Counted from the first letter of the stretch, positions 35,886 to 45,910 are shown. The stretch is 64,000 nt of DNA from Galeopsis tetrahit (GCA_963675135.1 OY776124.1:18598066-18662065), one strand, 5' to 3'. Numbers and translations are program-made. The notes: generated by a model from the letters alone, not told the origin.

Positions 35886-36043
35886 GCCAGTAAAAAGGTA
35901 AGGAATATAAAAGAAAAAAGAAAACCTAAAACCATAAGCTCACAAGTCGAGCCAGAGGCCGGAGTGCCGTTAAAACCTTGCCTGGGAAAACCCTCCTTAG
36001 GGACAAAACCCAAGCGAAGGAAAAAGGTAGACTCCTCTAACAA

Positions 36044-36745
36044 TCAATGTCTGTAAAAGACTGTGTACAAATCTTTATGCAAGAAATTAAGCAAGAAATC
36101 TGGAGGGTATCCCCTCCAAATGCAGTTGACCTTCGTCTTGGACACTGCGTCAGCTGCCTGGTTGGCCTCTCTAAAAGTGTGAGAGTACCGAATGTGCATG
36201 TCTGTGGTAAGAGGGTGAACCTGACTCCAGAGACCCTGCAGACGCCAAGGAACAGAAGGAGTAGAGCTCATCAAAGTGCTAACTGCCAGACTGGAGTCCG
36301 ACTCGATCCATAAGAACCGCCACCCTTGGGAGTGTGCATACTGAATAGCAATGAGTGCCGCTGCTAACTCCGCCTCAAAAGGAGTACCCCAACCAACCTC
36401 TTGGGCAATAGCCGCAACAAAGAACCCCCTGAAGTTCCTAAACACCGCCCCTGCATGCAAACTACCTGGAGAGGATGCTGCACTGCCGTCTGTGTTGATC
36501 TTGTACCAATCCGGATCCGGTGGGATCCATCTGACAGACGAACCCTGACGGGTCGGCTTGTGCCTGCCCAATACACCAAGAGACCTAGCAATCCCGAACT
36601 GAACCGTCAGAGTAACCACGAGAGATGCTATTGGCTTCCCTAATACCAGCAACGATTTGCGCCATGCATCGTCTGACTGAAGGAGAGACCCCATCAAAGA
36701 CCACCTTGTTCCGCAGAGCCCAAATAGCCCAAACTGTAGTGACAA
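36044..36745 (-). pseudogene. LINE B RNase H domain
   Basis: C-terminal part of ORF2 in a frame of 233 codons. The RVT_3-type RNase H shows its acidic residues in KINTDGSAAS, FEAELAAAL, WIESDSSLA and QAADAVSK, so the fold is intact. It is separated from the RT part by a duplicated stretch at 36833-36963 that breaks the frame. The stop near 36044 is probably the natural one. Confidence 0.88.
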
Positions 36746-36832
36746 ATGCCGCTCTCCATAACTCTAAAGACTGCGGACCCAAGCGAACTCTAGTAGCCTG
36801 GAGAAAGATATCAAGAAAGCTGATTCCTGTGT

Positions 36833-36963
36833 GGACAGTGAGCTAACAAGTGGTCTAAAGACTCAGAGTAAATGGACAGTGAGCTAACAAGTGGTCTAAA
36901 GCTGAGTCAGATGCTGAAGAATCTCCAGAGTAAATGGACAGTGAGCTAACAAGTGGTCTAAAG
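36833..36963. repeat. Tandem triplication in LINE B ORF2
   Basis: The segment TGGACAGTGAGCTAACAAGT plus following bases occurs three times, starting near 36833, 36873 and 36935 (spacings about 40 and 62 bp). It introduces the stop that ends the upstream frame (at 36896) and thus splits ORF2. Confidence 0.8.
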
Positions 36964-38580
36964 ACTCAGAGTCTCTACGACAGAGCATACACATCGAAGG
37001 ACCGTGAATTCCAAATGAGACCAGCCAATCAGAAGTAGGGAGCTTGCCCCATATCGCCCTCCAAATAACCGTAGAGCGACACATCGGAATGAAGGAACTC
37101 CAAATCCACGACGACCAGCCAAGACGAGGGAGAGGAGATCTGAGCATGTCATAGGCTACTGAAGAGGTTAGCTCCCCTGAGGTAGTACCTTCCCAAATAC
37201 GTTTGTCAGGGCCATGAAGAACCCGAATCTGAAGGATATCTCTGACGATATATGTGAAGTCCGTGACGAAGCACTCCTCAAAGTGCCAACAATCGTCATA
37301 GAAGAAGTCCCCAACCGTGCTCTTCAGGGTAGCCGCAAACCAATCCGGGAGGCCAATCTTATCAGAGATAGTGTATCCCAACCAGTTATCATGCCAAAAG
37401 CTGACTGTCGAACCCCTACCAATCAGCCACCTTGACCCATCAGAAAGCCTCGAAACGTGAGGACGAATACCTGGCCCAATAGATGAGATTCTCCCATGGG
37501 GACGCAATCTGCCATCCGAGGAAAAGTGTCTCCTGTGAAGAGCTGTATCTGGAGTTCTGTGCTGAAGAATGTCCCAACTCAACTTACAGAGAAAGGAGGC
37601 ATTCGCCAATCTAATGGAACGAACCCCCATCCCTCCTTCTCCGAAGGGCGCACAAACCCTCTTCCACGAGACCGAACAGGAACCACTCTTACGATTGATG
37701 TCACCCTTCCAAAGAAAGTTGCGCATAGCAGATTCCACCTGGCGAAGAAGCGAACTGGGCCACTTGTAAACCATCATAGAGTGGACCATAGAGCCTGTGA
37801 TAACCGAGTTAATCAAGCATCGTCGCCCTGCCAAGGAAAGGGAGCTACCCTTCCAACGACTAAACTTAGCAATAACATCGTCTGCCACAGGCTGTAAATG
37901 AGCCTTCCTGGGGCAACCTCGAAAGATCGGAACTCCTAGGTAGGTGAAAGGAAGGGAACCTTCTATGATGCCTGTGACCCTGTGCATCCGACGACGAAGT
38001 CTTTGGGGAACAGCACGCCCAAAGAAAGCCCTAGACTTCGGAGGACTATAGATCTGACCTGAAAGATGACCATACCCCTGTAAAACAGCATGTAGGTTCC
38101 TGATATTAGACTCGGTGGCCCTCAAAAATATCATGATGTCGTCCGCATAGAAGAGGTAACGAGGGACAAAACGGATGGGACGAAGACGGCCTCTATCGAT
38201 CTCCCAATCAATCCATCTCCCGAGCGCCTCCTCCGCAATACAAAAAAGTAATGGTGATAGAGGATCTCCCTGACGAACACCCCTGGAGCAAGAAAAGTAC
38301 CCCTTCGGCTCCCCATTGATGAGAACTGAAATCCTAGCCGAATCCAGGACTCCTCTCACCATAGATATGAAAGTAGTACAGAAGCCCATCCTAGCCATAA
38401 TAGCCTCCAGAAATCGCCAAGAGATAGTGTCAAACGCTTTGATCATATCAATCTTCAAGGCCATATACCCGTGAACTCTCGGGTAGTCCAGGGTATTAAT
38501 GGCGTCAGATGCAAGAGCTATGCAGTTGTGAATCCGCTTGCCCGAGACAAAACCAAACTGATATGCAGTTGTGAATCCGC
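36896..38580 (-). pseudogene. LINE B reverse transcriptase, 5'-truncated
   Basis: An uninterrupted frame from the truncated end into RT motifs: MALKIDMIKAFDTISW, RGVRQGDPLSP, the catalytic YADDIMIF, TYLGVPIFRG, then the zf-RVT region with SSWIWSSFIPMCRS and LDHLLAHCPF. The frame is open upstream of the first Met (38464) to the truncation near 38560-38580. The endonuclease domain and ORF1 are absent. The first ATG is not a real start. Confidence 0.9.
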
Positions 38581-38583
38581 TTG
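38519..38583. repeat. Short direct repeat at LINE B 5' junction
   Basis: TGCAGTTGTGAATCCGCTTG occurs at 38521-38540 and again at 38563-38582, the second copy running into the target duplication. This is likely a template jump or slippage during 5' end completion. Confidence 0.8.
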
Positions 38584-38593
38584 CTCCTCAAGA
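38581..38593. repeat. Target-site duplication of LINE B, right copy
   Basis: TTGCTCCTCAAGA, matching 35873-35885. Sirevirus 2 ORF3 coding resumes here. Confidence 0.92.
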
Positions 38594-38609
38594 TGATGGA
38601 ACTCTCTGA

Positions 38610-38910
38610 TGGATAAGTTCACTTCTTTCCTATTTGCTGTTATGATTTTTATGTCTGTTGTTATTTTGCAGTTCTAGACTAGTGAGTCCTTTTTAATTTT
38701 CAGATCTGTAATGCTCTATGATTTATATAAAAGGATCACTATATTTCTATCAAGAGATAACAACTCATTATCTCAACTAACCTATCATGACATATCTTAC
38801 TTGATTTATTGTGCTAACAGTTTCTTTCAGGCAAGTTGACCAGTTCACTCTTCCTGAAGGTAAAGTATAGTATAAGTCAAGTTCCCTTTGTAATAGATTT
38901 TGGCATCATC
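38610..38910 (+). other. 3' noncoding region of Sirevirus 2
   Basis: About 300 bp of AT-rich sequence between the ORF3 stop and the polypurine tract. Nothing else seen. Confidence 0.6.
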
Positions 38911-38924
38911 AAAAAGGGGGAAAT
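38911..38924 (+). promoter_or_regulatory. Polypurine tract of Sirevirus 2
   Basis: AAAAAGGGGGAAAT immediately before the 3' LTR, identical to that of Sirevirus 1. Confidence 0.93.
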
Positions 38925-40541
38925 TGTTGGAAAAAAATGATTTTGATTTAGATACCAAAACCCCTGATTGATGATGTTCAGATTAGTTGAGATATGCTCA
39001 AGTCTAAAGTTCAGACAAGTTGTCCCAGAACACTTGAGTGAGTAGAATGCTTAAGTCAAAAATCTCAGAAATGTTGTGAGATTTTAGAGTTCAGGATAGT
39101 TGTCCAAAGCTGAATGTTAGGCAGCTTGATATGTATTAAGTTTTCTAGGCCAAAGTTGCTGATCTTGCAAGACAAGCTATCACGGTGGACAACTAAGCTG
39201 AAGAGGTCAAGCATGCTAAGGCAATGATCATAAATGCATATGATCAAAACAATTAAAGTACAAATGATCAAGAGCATTGAATGCCAAAGCTCACAGAAGA
39301 CACATTCAATGAAGCATTTATTGTCAATCATGCCTGAATCTAGCATTGAAGACTTGAAGCATTAAAGAGAGAAGCATTGAATGAATGTTGGAACATTCTA
39401 AAATTGCAGCAGGAATGTTCAGGGAGCTTGTCCCATCTGACCGTTGGTTGAGTGTAGCTTTTGCCACAAATCAACCTTGGAAAATGTGCATATTTGGAAT
39501 CTGACACAAGTCTTCTCAGCCGCATTTTTCAGAAGTCAACACATTCATTCAAACAACCATTGAAGAGGCCTTTTACACAGTGGATAAAAGGATGCCAAGC
39601 TTCATAGCCGTTTTAATGGTGCTGCAAATAGACAAGTTTGAATTGCTATCCCTCCAACGGTTAGCTGCTCAAATTTGCCTATAAATACAGAAGTGATCAA
39701 GGGATTCAATAATCCAACTACAAGCTATCAAACTATCATCAAGCTTTCAAAAGGAAACCAAGCTCTTCTCCAGAATTCCAAGTTTCCTGAATCACTTCAA
39801 TTAGCTAAGCCAATCCTTGTAATCATCCAAAGCTTAGCATTGAGATATCCTAAGTCTTTATACTGTTCTTATTGTAAAGGATATCTCTACTAGTTGGAAC
39901 CAAACCTCAAACCCTTATCTCATTTAGTGAAGAAAGTGTTTGTTGTAGAAGTGAGGAGTTAAGGACTGTTATTGTGAAACACAGTCTTAACTCAGAGAGA
40001 TTGAGCACTAGGACTCAGATTATCCTAGGGATCAAAACACTAAGAGAGTGTTGTTGATCAGTGCACCTTGGCACTATAAAACAAGCTAATTCCATTGTGA
40101 AGGAATTATCCTGTTCAATCAGGGAAAGTGGATGTAGGAGCTTGAGTCTCTGAACCACTATAAACTTGTGTGCTATTTACTTACTGCATTCTTTATTCAC
40201 TTACATTCTAACTTATTTCAAAGACCAAAATTCAGTAAGTCAAGAAAAACTGTTTTGGACAAAGTCCCTGATAATTGTATTTTTCAGAAATTAAATTGGA
40301 GTATCTCTTTGAGTCAAAGGCCAACCACATTCCGCACTTAGCAACTCTTTTAGATATTTAGCCAACTGATCACTCAATAGTAATCAGTAGGACAAGTATC
40401 TATCAAAGTTCTCACTCAGGCTAGTTGTGAGACAACTTGCCTGATAAGACCAGTTTGTCAAAAAGAAAAGAATTTGCATACACAAGTGCATTCTCCCCCC
40501 CCCCCCCATACACTTGTGTTATACTCCACCAAGGACCAACA
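38925..40541 (+). repeat. 3' LTR of Sirevirus 2
   Basis: 1,617 bp, starting TGTTGGAAAAAAATG and ending GGACCAACA. It differs from the 5' LTR at roughly 20-25 sites by eye. TATAAATA lies at 39680-39687. Confidence 0.95.
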
Positions 40542-40546
40542 AGGGA
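40542..40546. repeat. Target-site duplication of Sirevirus 2, right copy
   Basis: AGGGA, matching 21388-21392. Confidence 0.93.
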
Positions 40547-40561
40547 TATTGATATCCCAAC
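40547..40561 (-). mobile_element. Outer Sirevirus LTR, 5' terminal piece
   Basis: On the minus strand the LTR begins TGTTGGGATATCAAT here and continues, after the Sirevirus 2 insertion, at 21392. TGTTGGGATAT is the same start as Sirevirus 1. Confidence 0.75.
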
Positions 40562-42079
40562 AAGAATATCCTCCTTCTATGTAATATGAATATCAATGTA
40601 TATAAACGAATTAAATGTGTGCTTCAGTTGTGAATTATCACATGTGTACTGTGTTTCATCTGATTTGTAGTACGCGCTTTAGTCTGTTAGTGTTATGGTG
40701 TATTCAGATGATATGTTATGATGTTGAATGACATATTAAAACATACGCAACGGAGGAAAAATCATCTTCTCTTTATCTCTCTCGTAACAGCCCGACCACT
40801 CTGAGATTTTTACAAAGTTCCCGGTCTTATCTCACTTAATTAACATAGTCAAAGGAGTTATCTCTTTATTCAAAGTTTTATCCAATTTAGCACACTACTC
40901 CCGTAGATCTGAAAATGGGGACTTAGTGGAGGCGCTTCATGGACTTTAGTTGCCGCCAACGCATAATTGTAGAAAGGAAAATCCATCAAGTGTTCAAATG
41001 CAAGAATTAATTACTGCCAAAATTTTGATCATCCCTTACATAATTGCTGCTTAATTTTGTATACAAAGATGTTGTTTTGAAATACGTGGTGAATGGATGA
41101 GGGTCTTTTTCAGTCAATTCAATCAACAACTTACTAAAAGTCAAAATGAGTCATTCTTAAAATGTCTCAACTACCTAAACATACTGCGGGTTTTTCTACA
41201 TAAGGCAGGGGAATCGTCTTGTCTTAAGTTTTGTCATAGGTGTCAATTAAATATTGACACGTCATTAAGTTTTGTCATAGGCGATTGCATTTTTCTTTAA
41301 AATAAAATACTTAAATTTTGTAATAAAAAAATTACTGAAATGTCCTTATAACTTTAAAAAATATATATATTTCAAGAGTTCCTTTCCGAGTCAGGTAAGA
41401 CAACATATTTTGAAGTCCGATAGCAATCGGAATGGGTCTTAGGGGAAAGCCCAACGAGCCTGACCCGACCTTTGAGGAACACACACCCCCAACGAGCCAC
41501 GGTCCAGTCAGGTCGACTGGCCCGTCCAATCAAGTCCGACCTATTTGAGTACAACTCTAGATATAAATGACATTTTATAATTAAATTTTTTTATTCATTT
41601 TGAATTAAAAGAATATATTTGTAATTTTTTATTTATTAATTTAATTTATTAGTAAGGCGATACAATACGATTGTATTTTTCATAGAACAAATGCACTAAT
41701 GCAAAGTACAATCATATAAAATAACTAAATAAAATTTATATATATATTAGATCAACAATTAAATGATATTTAAAGTGTTAATTATTATAAGGCGGTGGAA
41801 GTATGTCTTACCGTAGAAAAAACGTATTTACTGCTAACTTTTACTTTGTTCTAGCCATTCTAAAATTATTGTTCACTTTAAGAGCATCTCCAACGCAGTG
41901 GCAATATTGGTGGCAATTTGTCACAATTCACTTTTTGGTACTTTTTTTGTTCGATATCAAAATTTTATATATATTTTTAAATAATAATATAATTCTTTAT
42001 TATAATTTATAGATTATTATTATTTTTTTGGTAGTAGTTTTTTTTTTAGTTAATTAAAATTATAAAAGTAGAAAAATAT
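40562..42079. other. AT-rich intergenic DNA
   Basis: No coding region recognised. A GC-richer stretch lies at 41380-41550. GAGCATCTCCAACGC at about 41882 resembles a motif common in plant MITE ends, but no partner end was found. Confidence 0.4.
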
Positions 42080-42211
42080 TACTCCCTTCGTCCCCGAGAA
42101 ATTTGCACCCTTGGGATGATACACAATTTAAAAAATGTGTAAGAAAATGTGTAATGAGTGATGGTTTGAGGGTTTAATCTCTCTTGATTTGAGTAATAAT
42201 CAACTTTGTAT
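42080..42211. mobile_element. Stowaway MITE, truncated
   Basis: Starts TA then CTCCCTTCGTCCCCGAG. The internal text (ATGTGTAAGAAAATGTGTAATGAGTG) matches the Stowaway at 44084, so they are one family. The right end was not found beyond the hAT MITE that follows. Confidence 0.7.
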
Positions 42212-42719
42212 TAGGGGTGGCAATTTTCGACACGACACGATAGCACGATACGAATCCAACACGGAAATTGCGGGTTAGTGTTTGGCCTTATCGGGTTCGT
42301 GTCGTTATCGGGTCGACCTGATAACGACACGAAAATTTCGTGTCGGGTTCGTGTCAACCCGTTAAGCACGATTAAATTAACAAGTAACTCATTAACTTGT
42401 TAACAACCCGTTAACCTGTTATTTACATGATATGACACGACACGATAATGACACGTATCTGATAATAACACGATAATTTTTTATATTTATATAAATATAT
42501 TATTTTTTATATATTTAATACAATTTTTAATTGATTTATTTTCTTATCGTGTCGTTATCGTGTTACGTGTTGTTATCGTGTCGTGTCACGTCGACACGAA
42601 AATTATCGTGTTGTTATCGTGCCGTGTCGTGTCGAAAATTTTCGTGTTCGTGTCGACGCAGATCCTTATCGTGTCGTGTCACTATCGTGTCGACACGATA
42701 ACAAGATTTGTCAGCCCTA
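42212..42719. mobile_element. hAT-type MITE with cacga-rich interior
   Basis: Ends are TAGGGGTGGCAA and (complement) TAGGGCTGACAA, like the elements at 44271 and 60926. The flanking 8-mers CTTTGTAT and CTTAATTT match imperfectly, though TTTGTAT recurs 5 bp further out on the right. The interior is dominated by repeats of CACGATAACGACACG and its complement, giving strong self-complementarity. No coding capacity. Confidence 0.78.
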
Positions 42720-42789
42720 CTTAATTTGTATTGAGCTTGATTCCTTTTATAACCTTAGTTTAATTGAACAACTTTTTCTTTCCCACAAT

Positions 42790-43175
42790 AGGGTAATAGA
42801 GCAGGACCACGAAGTTGTAAATCTTAGTCTCCCCAATCTAGCTAGGCATGTTTGAGGTGTCCTCTAGTGAAATCGAAGAGTTCCCAAAGTTGTTGAGAAA
42901 CTTATCTAGCCTAGGATCATTGGATCTCTCCAACAACGTAATTCATGGTCATATTCCAAGCTGGGTCAGTTCCATTCAATTAGTAGAATTAAATCTCTCC
43001 AACGTACAATTATCTTACTCGTGCTCCCTGGCAGCAGCTCACGCATTAAAAAATTCTAGATCTTCATTCTAACTCGCTCCATGATGTATTTCCCCCATCC
43101 ATTTGTAACATGACTGAGCTTATTATTCTGGATATGTCGAGCAACAAATTGAGAGGGACGATTCCTGAATGCATT
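42790..43175 (+). pseudogene. LRR receptor-like protein fragment
   Basis: Fragments of extracellular leucine-rich repeats in shifting frames: NLSLPNLA, then LRNLSSLGSLDLSNNVIHGH and SWVSSIQLVELNLSN (42880-43000), then MTELIILDMSSNKLRGTIPEC (43110-43170). The last block closely resembles 54450-54560 on the minus strand, so both come from one RLP family. These are membrane receptors, often in immunity or development. It lacks the N- and C-terminus and ends abruptly in a minisatellite. Confidence 0.82.
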
Positions 43176-43640
43176 CGAACCTTTTTAATAATAAGAATTA
43201 CACTTTTCACTATCAAAATCTACTACTTTTCAATAATAAAAATTACACTTAATATCTACCACTTTACAATAATAAGAATTACATTTTTCAGAAATCTACC
43301 ACTTTTCAATAATAAGAATTACACTTTTTAGTTAAAATATCTACCACTTTTCAATAATAAAAATTACATTTTTCAGTTAAAATATCTACCACTTTACAAT
43401 AACAAAATCAACCACTTTTCAATAATAAAAATTAAACTTTTCAGTTTAAATACCACTTTTCAATAATAAGAATTACACTTTTCAATAATAAAATCAACCA
43501 CTTTTCAATAATAAAATTAAATTTTTCAGTTAAAATATCTACCACTTTTCAATAATAAGAAGTACAATTTTAATAACAAAATCTACCACGTTTTAATAAT
43601 AAGAATTACACTTTTCAGTTAGAATTTCTATTTTTTACCC
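43176..43640. repeat. AT-rich minisatellite, about 40-45 bp unit
   Basis: Repeated variants of CTACCACTTTTCAATAATAA with AAGAATTACACTTTTCAG and TTAAAATAT between them. Copies begin near 43256, 43296 and 43341 and continue, partly scrambled, to about 43630. It directly follows the broken RLP fragment. Confidence 0.85.
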
Positions 43641-43930
43641 TTTCAATTTTAGTATTGGAGTGTTTATTTTTGTCTTCTCCATAATTAACTAAAATTCTTT
43701 TCAATTATTTTCATGTTTTTAACTAAATTTCACGAAATTTTGTTATTAATAATAAATTAAACAAATTTATTTTCCTAAAAGAGTAAAACGTCAATTTAAT
43801 AATTTCATCATCAACTTTACGAACCAGTTTTCAATAATTCAGGATTTAATTCAGGAAAAAAGTTGTGGTTAAGAGGTGGGCGAGAAAGAAAGGAAAAAAA
43901 GAAAGGAGTGAGAGAAGAAAGTCGCTAAAA
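43641..43930. other. AT-rich spacer
   Basis: No feature recognised. Confidence 0.4.
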
Positions 43931-44070
43931 AAAAAGCAATTACAAATGTGGGAGAGAGAAAGAAAGGAGAAGAAGTTATGGTTATAGATGTGGGAGAGAG
44001 AAAGAAATGAGAAGAAGTTGTGGTTACAATGTGGGAGAGAGAGAGAAAGGAGAAGAAGAAAGAAGACTAG
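43931..44070. repeat. GA-rich tandem repeat
   Basis: About three copies of a 45-48 bp unit built on ATGTGGGAGAGAGAAAGAAA followed by GAGAAGAAGTT. The strand is strongly purine-biased. Confidence 0.8.
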
Positions 44071-44083
44071 AAAAGAAAAAAGC

Positions 44084-44449
44084 TACTCCCTCCGTCCCAG
44101 AGGAACTTGCACCTCTGGGATGACATACATTTTAATAAATGTGTAAGAAAAAGTGTAATGAGTGGTGTTTTGAGGGGTAGTTTTGTAAATTTTTACGAAT
44201 AAAGTAAATTAAAAGGTAGGTTGAGTGTGAAAAAGTAATGACATACGGGTAAATATGTGTATATTTTGAGTAGGGGTGGGAATGGGCCAGGCTACTCGAC
44301 AGGGGCTTACGGCTCGACCTATTAAAGCTCGACTCGGCTCGACTCGTTTAATAAACAAGTCGGGCTCAAGCTTTTTTAAAAGTCTATTTAATTAAATAGG
44401 CCGGGCTTGAATTTTTTCGTAGGCCTTTCAAGCCCAACAGGCCGGCCTA

Positions 44450-44488
<39 letters not shown>

Positions 44489-44933
44489 TCTAATATATAC
44501 TATTATACTTAAATGTAGAAAACGTCTTAAATAGGACTATCTAATATATATAATTTCTAACTAGTAAGCATTAAGCAACATTATTAATCGATTTTTTATG
44601 ATTCGATGAAATATACGTGTTGTAGGATTTAAAAAAAAAATGCACTAATATAACTAAAAAGGCCTTTAAAAGGCTTTCGGGCCAGACCTATTTATTAAAA
44701 AGGCCAGGCCAAGCCTTAAAAAAAGTCTATGACAGGCCATGGGCCAGGCTCAGGTCTAAAAAATATTTAACAGGCCAGACTTTTTTTTGTAAAGCCTATC
44801 TAGGCTTGGCCCATTCCCACCCCTAATTTTGAGGGTGAGGGTTGTGACAATATTTCCTTTTATGGAGTGTGCAAATTGGTATGGGACATCTATATATGGA
44901 AAGTGTGCAAATTACTATGGGACAGAGGGAGTA
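44084..44933. mobile_element. Stowaway MITE carrying a nested hAT MITE
   Basis: TA at both borders (44084-44085 and 44932-44933). Ends are CTCCCTCCGTCCCAGAGG and, on the other strand, CTCCCTCTGTCCCATAG. Without the inner element it is about 290 bp. It is the same family as the truncated copy at 42080. Confidence 0.88.
44263..44833. mobile_element. hAT-type MITE with perfect 8-bp duplication
   Basis: The element proper is 44271-44825. Ends are perfect 18-bp inverted repeats (TAGGGGTGGGAATGGGCC and complement). The flanking 8-mers ATTTTGAG at 44263-44270 and 44826-44833 are identical, the hAT signature. The interior is imperfectly self-complementary and includes a (TA)n run near 44453-44484. 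No ORF. Confidence 0.95.
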
Positions 44934-45127
44934 TTAAAAAAAAAACGGTGTGCACCAATTCTAATTTGGTGCACAATGTGCATTTAAGACTTGATATTAG
45001 CCCAATCGTTTTGGTTATTGTTTCAATTCAATGAAAATCAATTTCAAATACTCTCACATGATATTAGCCTAATCGTTGAAAACTCTTTTCTTTTTCTCAT
45101 TCTTCTCTCGTTGTTCTTTCTTCAATC

Positions 45128-45900
45128 ATGGCAGATATGTTGCCCACCACCGCCACGTTCACCTCGGTGTTTGATTCAACCCTTACCCTTCATGCCACAA
45201 CCCATCTCGTCACGGTCAAGTTGAAATCCTCTTGTATGCTCAAATTCATCCCCTATTGGTAACTCAAAAGTTTCTTCCATTTGTCGATGGTTCTTCGCCG
45301 GCACCGCCACTCACCATTTCTAAAGATGGCCGATCCGATCCAAATCCAGATTTCATCTCTTGGTACGTTAAAGATCAAATCGCACGTGTTTTCTTTATTG
45401 TAATTGATAGAGGAAACCATTGTTGTAATTGTTGGTTGTCGCTCCTCGACTGAAATCTGGTCGACTCTTGCAACAGCCTTTAACCAATCCTCAAAGGCGC
45501 GCGAACTCTGTCTCAAAGATGAGCTTCAAACCATCAACAAAAGACATCACACTGTTTCCGAGTACGACACATCATTCAAGAATCTATGCGACTGATTATC
45601 ATCCATGGGGTGTGTTCTTGATGATACGGAAAAATCTCACTAGTTTCTTCGTGGCCTGGGCCTTGAGTTTCATGGTTTCTCCATCTCCCCCACCTCCCAA
45701 ATCATTGCGTCTCCTCATTTACATCCATGGGGTGTGTTCTTGATGATACAGAAAAATCTCACTAGTTTCTTCGTGGCCTGGGCCTTGAGTTTCATGGTTT
45801 CTCCACCTCCCTGGCCTGGGCCTTGAGTTTCATGGTTTCTCCACCTCCCCCACCTCCCAAATCATTGCGTCTCCTCATTTACATCTTAGGATATCTTGGA
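45128..45900 (+). pseudogene. Copia gag relic
   Basis: A decayed UBN2-type gag. It begins MADMLPTTATFTSVFDS at ATG 45128, then in other frames shows FVDGSSPAPPLTISKDG, NPDFISWYVKDQ, EETIVVIVGCRSSTEIWSTL and KARELCLKDELQTINK. These blocks are characteristic of gag in plant Copia elements. Several frameshifts and a tandem duplication (45600-45882) destroy it. No LTR or pol of this element is seen nearby in the same orientation. Confidence 0.82.
45600..45882. repeat. Tandem duplication in the gag relic
   Basis: A 121-bp unit starting CATCCATGGGGTGTGTTCTTG is present at 45600 and 45721. A partial third repeat of GGCCTGGGCCTTGAGTTTC lies near 45813. Confidence 0.85.
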
Positions 45901-45910
45901 CCTTCGTTTC

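Larger units (their letters stand above)
35886..38580 (-). mobile_element. LINE B: 5'-truncated L1-clade LINE
   Basis: A minus-strand LINE flanked by a 13-bp target duplication. It carries only the RT C-terminal two thirds, the zf-RVT region and RNase H, so about half of a full element is missing at the 5' end, typical of incomplete target-primed reverse transcription. The 3' end at 35886 is odd: on the element strand it is T-rich rather than ending in a clear poly(A). Confidence 0.92.
31132..38609 (+). pseudogene. Sirevirus 2 third ORF ('env-like'), stops and LINE insertion
   Basis: One reading frame starting at ATG 31132 (ATCCATGG context). It is broken by TAA 31927-31929, TAG 31975-31977 and TAA 34573-34575, then entered by LINE B after 35885. 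The original stop is TGA 38607-38609, only five codons past the right target duplication. Total coding length without LINE B is about 1,590 codons. The N-terminal domain (31132-31929) parallels that of the Sirevirus 1 ORF3 (FMAEFFAHL, RVMAAVIDS; compare VLEFYANA and RVMAAIFDG). The middle is acidic, Pro/Ser/Glu-rich with an NPPESQS tandem repeat at 32790-32840. The later part is helical and lysine-rich. The C-terminus ends DDGTL, like GGTLSD of Sirevirus 1. No signal peptide or transmembrane segment is apparent. Confidence 0.85.
21393..40541 (+). mobile_element. Sirevirus 2: complete Copia element with nested insertions
   Basis: A 19,149-bp element bounded by AGGGA with LTRs of 1,616 and 1,617 bp, a primer site, gag, pol, a very large third ORF and a polypurine tract. 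Without the inner solo LTR (27298-28745) and LINE B (35886-38580) it is about 15 kb, within the range known for large Sireviruses. LTR divergence is roughly 1.3-1.5% by eye, similar to Sirevirus 1, although the two families have unrelated-looking LTRs. Pol and the third ORF carry in-frame stops besides the insertions. Confidence 0.96.

Noticed and set aside
31132..35901. Three separate host genes
   Set aside because: All three pieces are in one frame, separated only by single stops, and lie between pol and the 3' LTR of Sirevirus 2; the C-terminus resumes beyond LINE B.
41380..41555. GC-richer stretch as a possible exon
   Set aside because: Frames are short, no recognisable motif and no splice signals that hold together.
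43176..43640. Regular repeats resembling a CRISPR array
   Set aside because: Units are diverged, AT-rich and directly adjacent without unique spacers; the context is a plant genome. It is a minisatellite.
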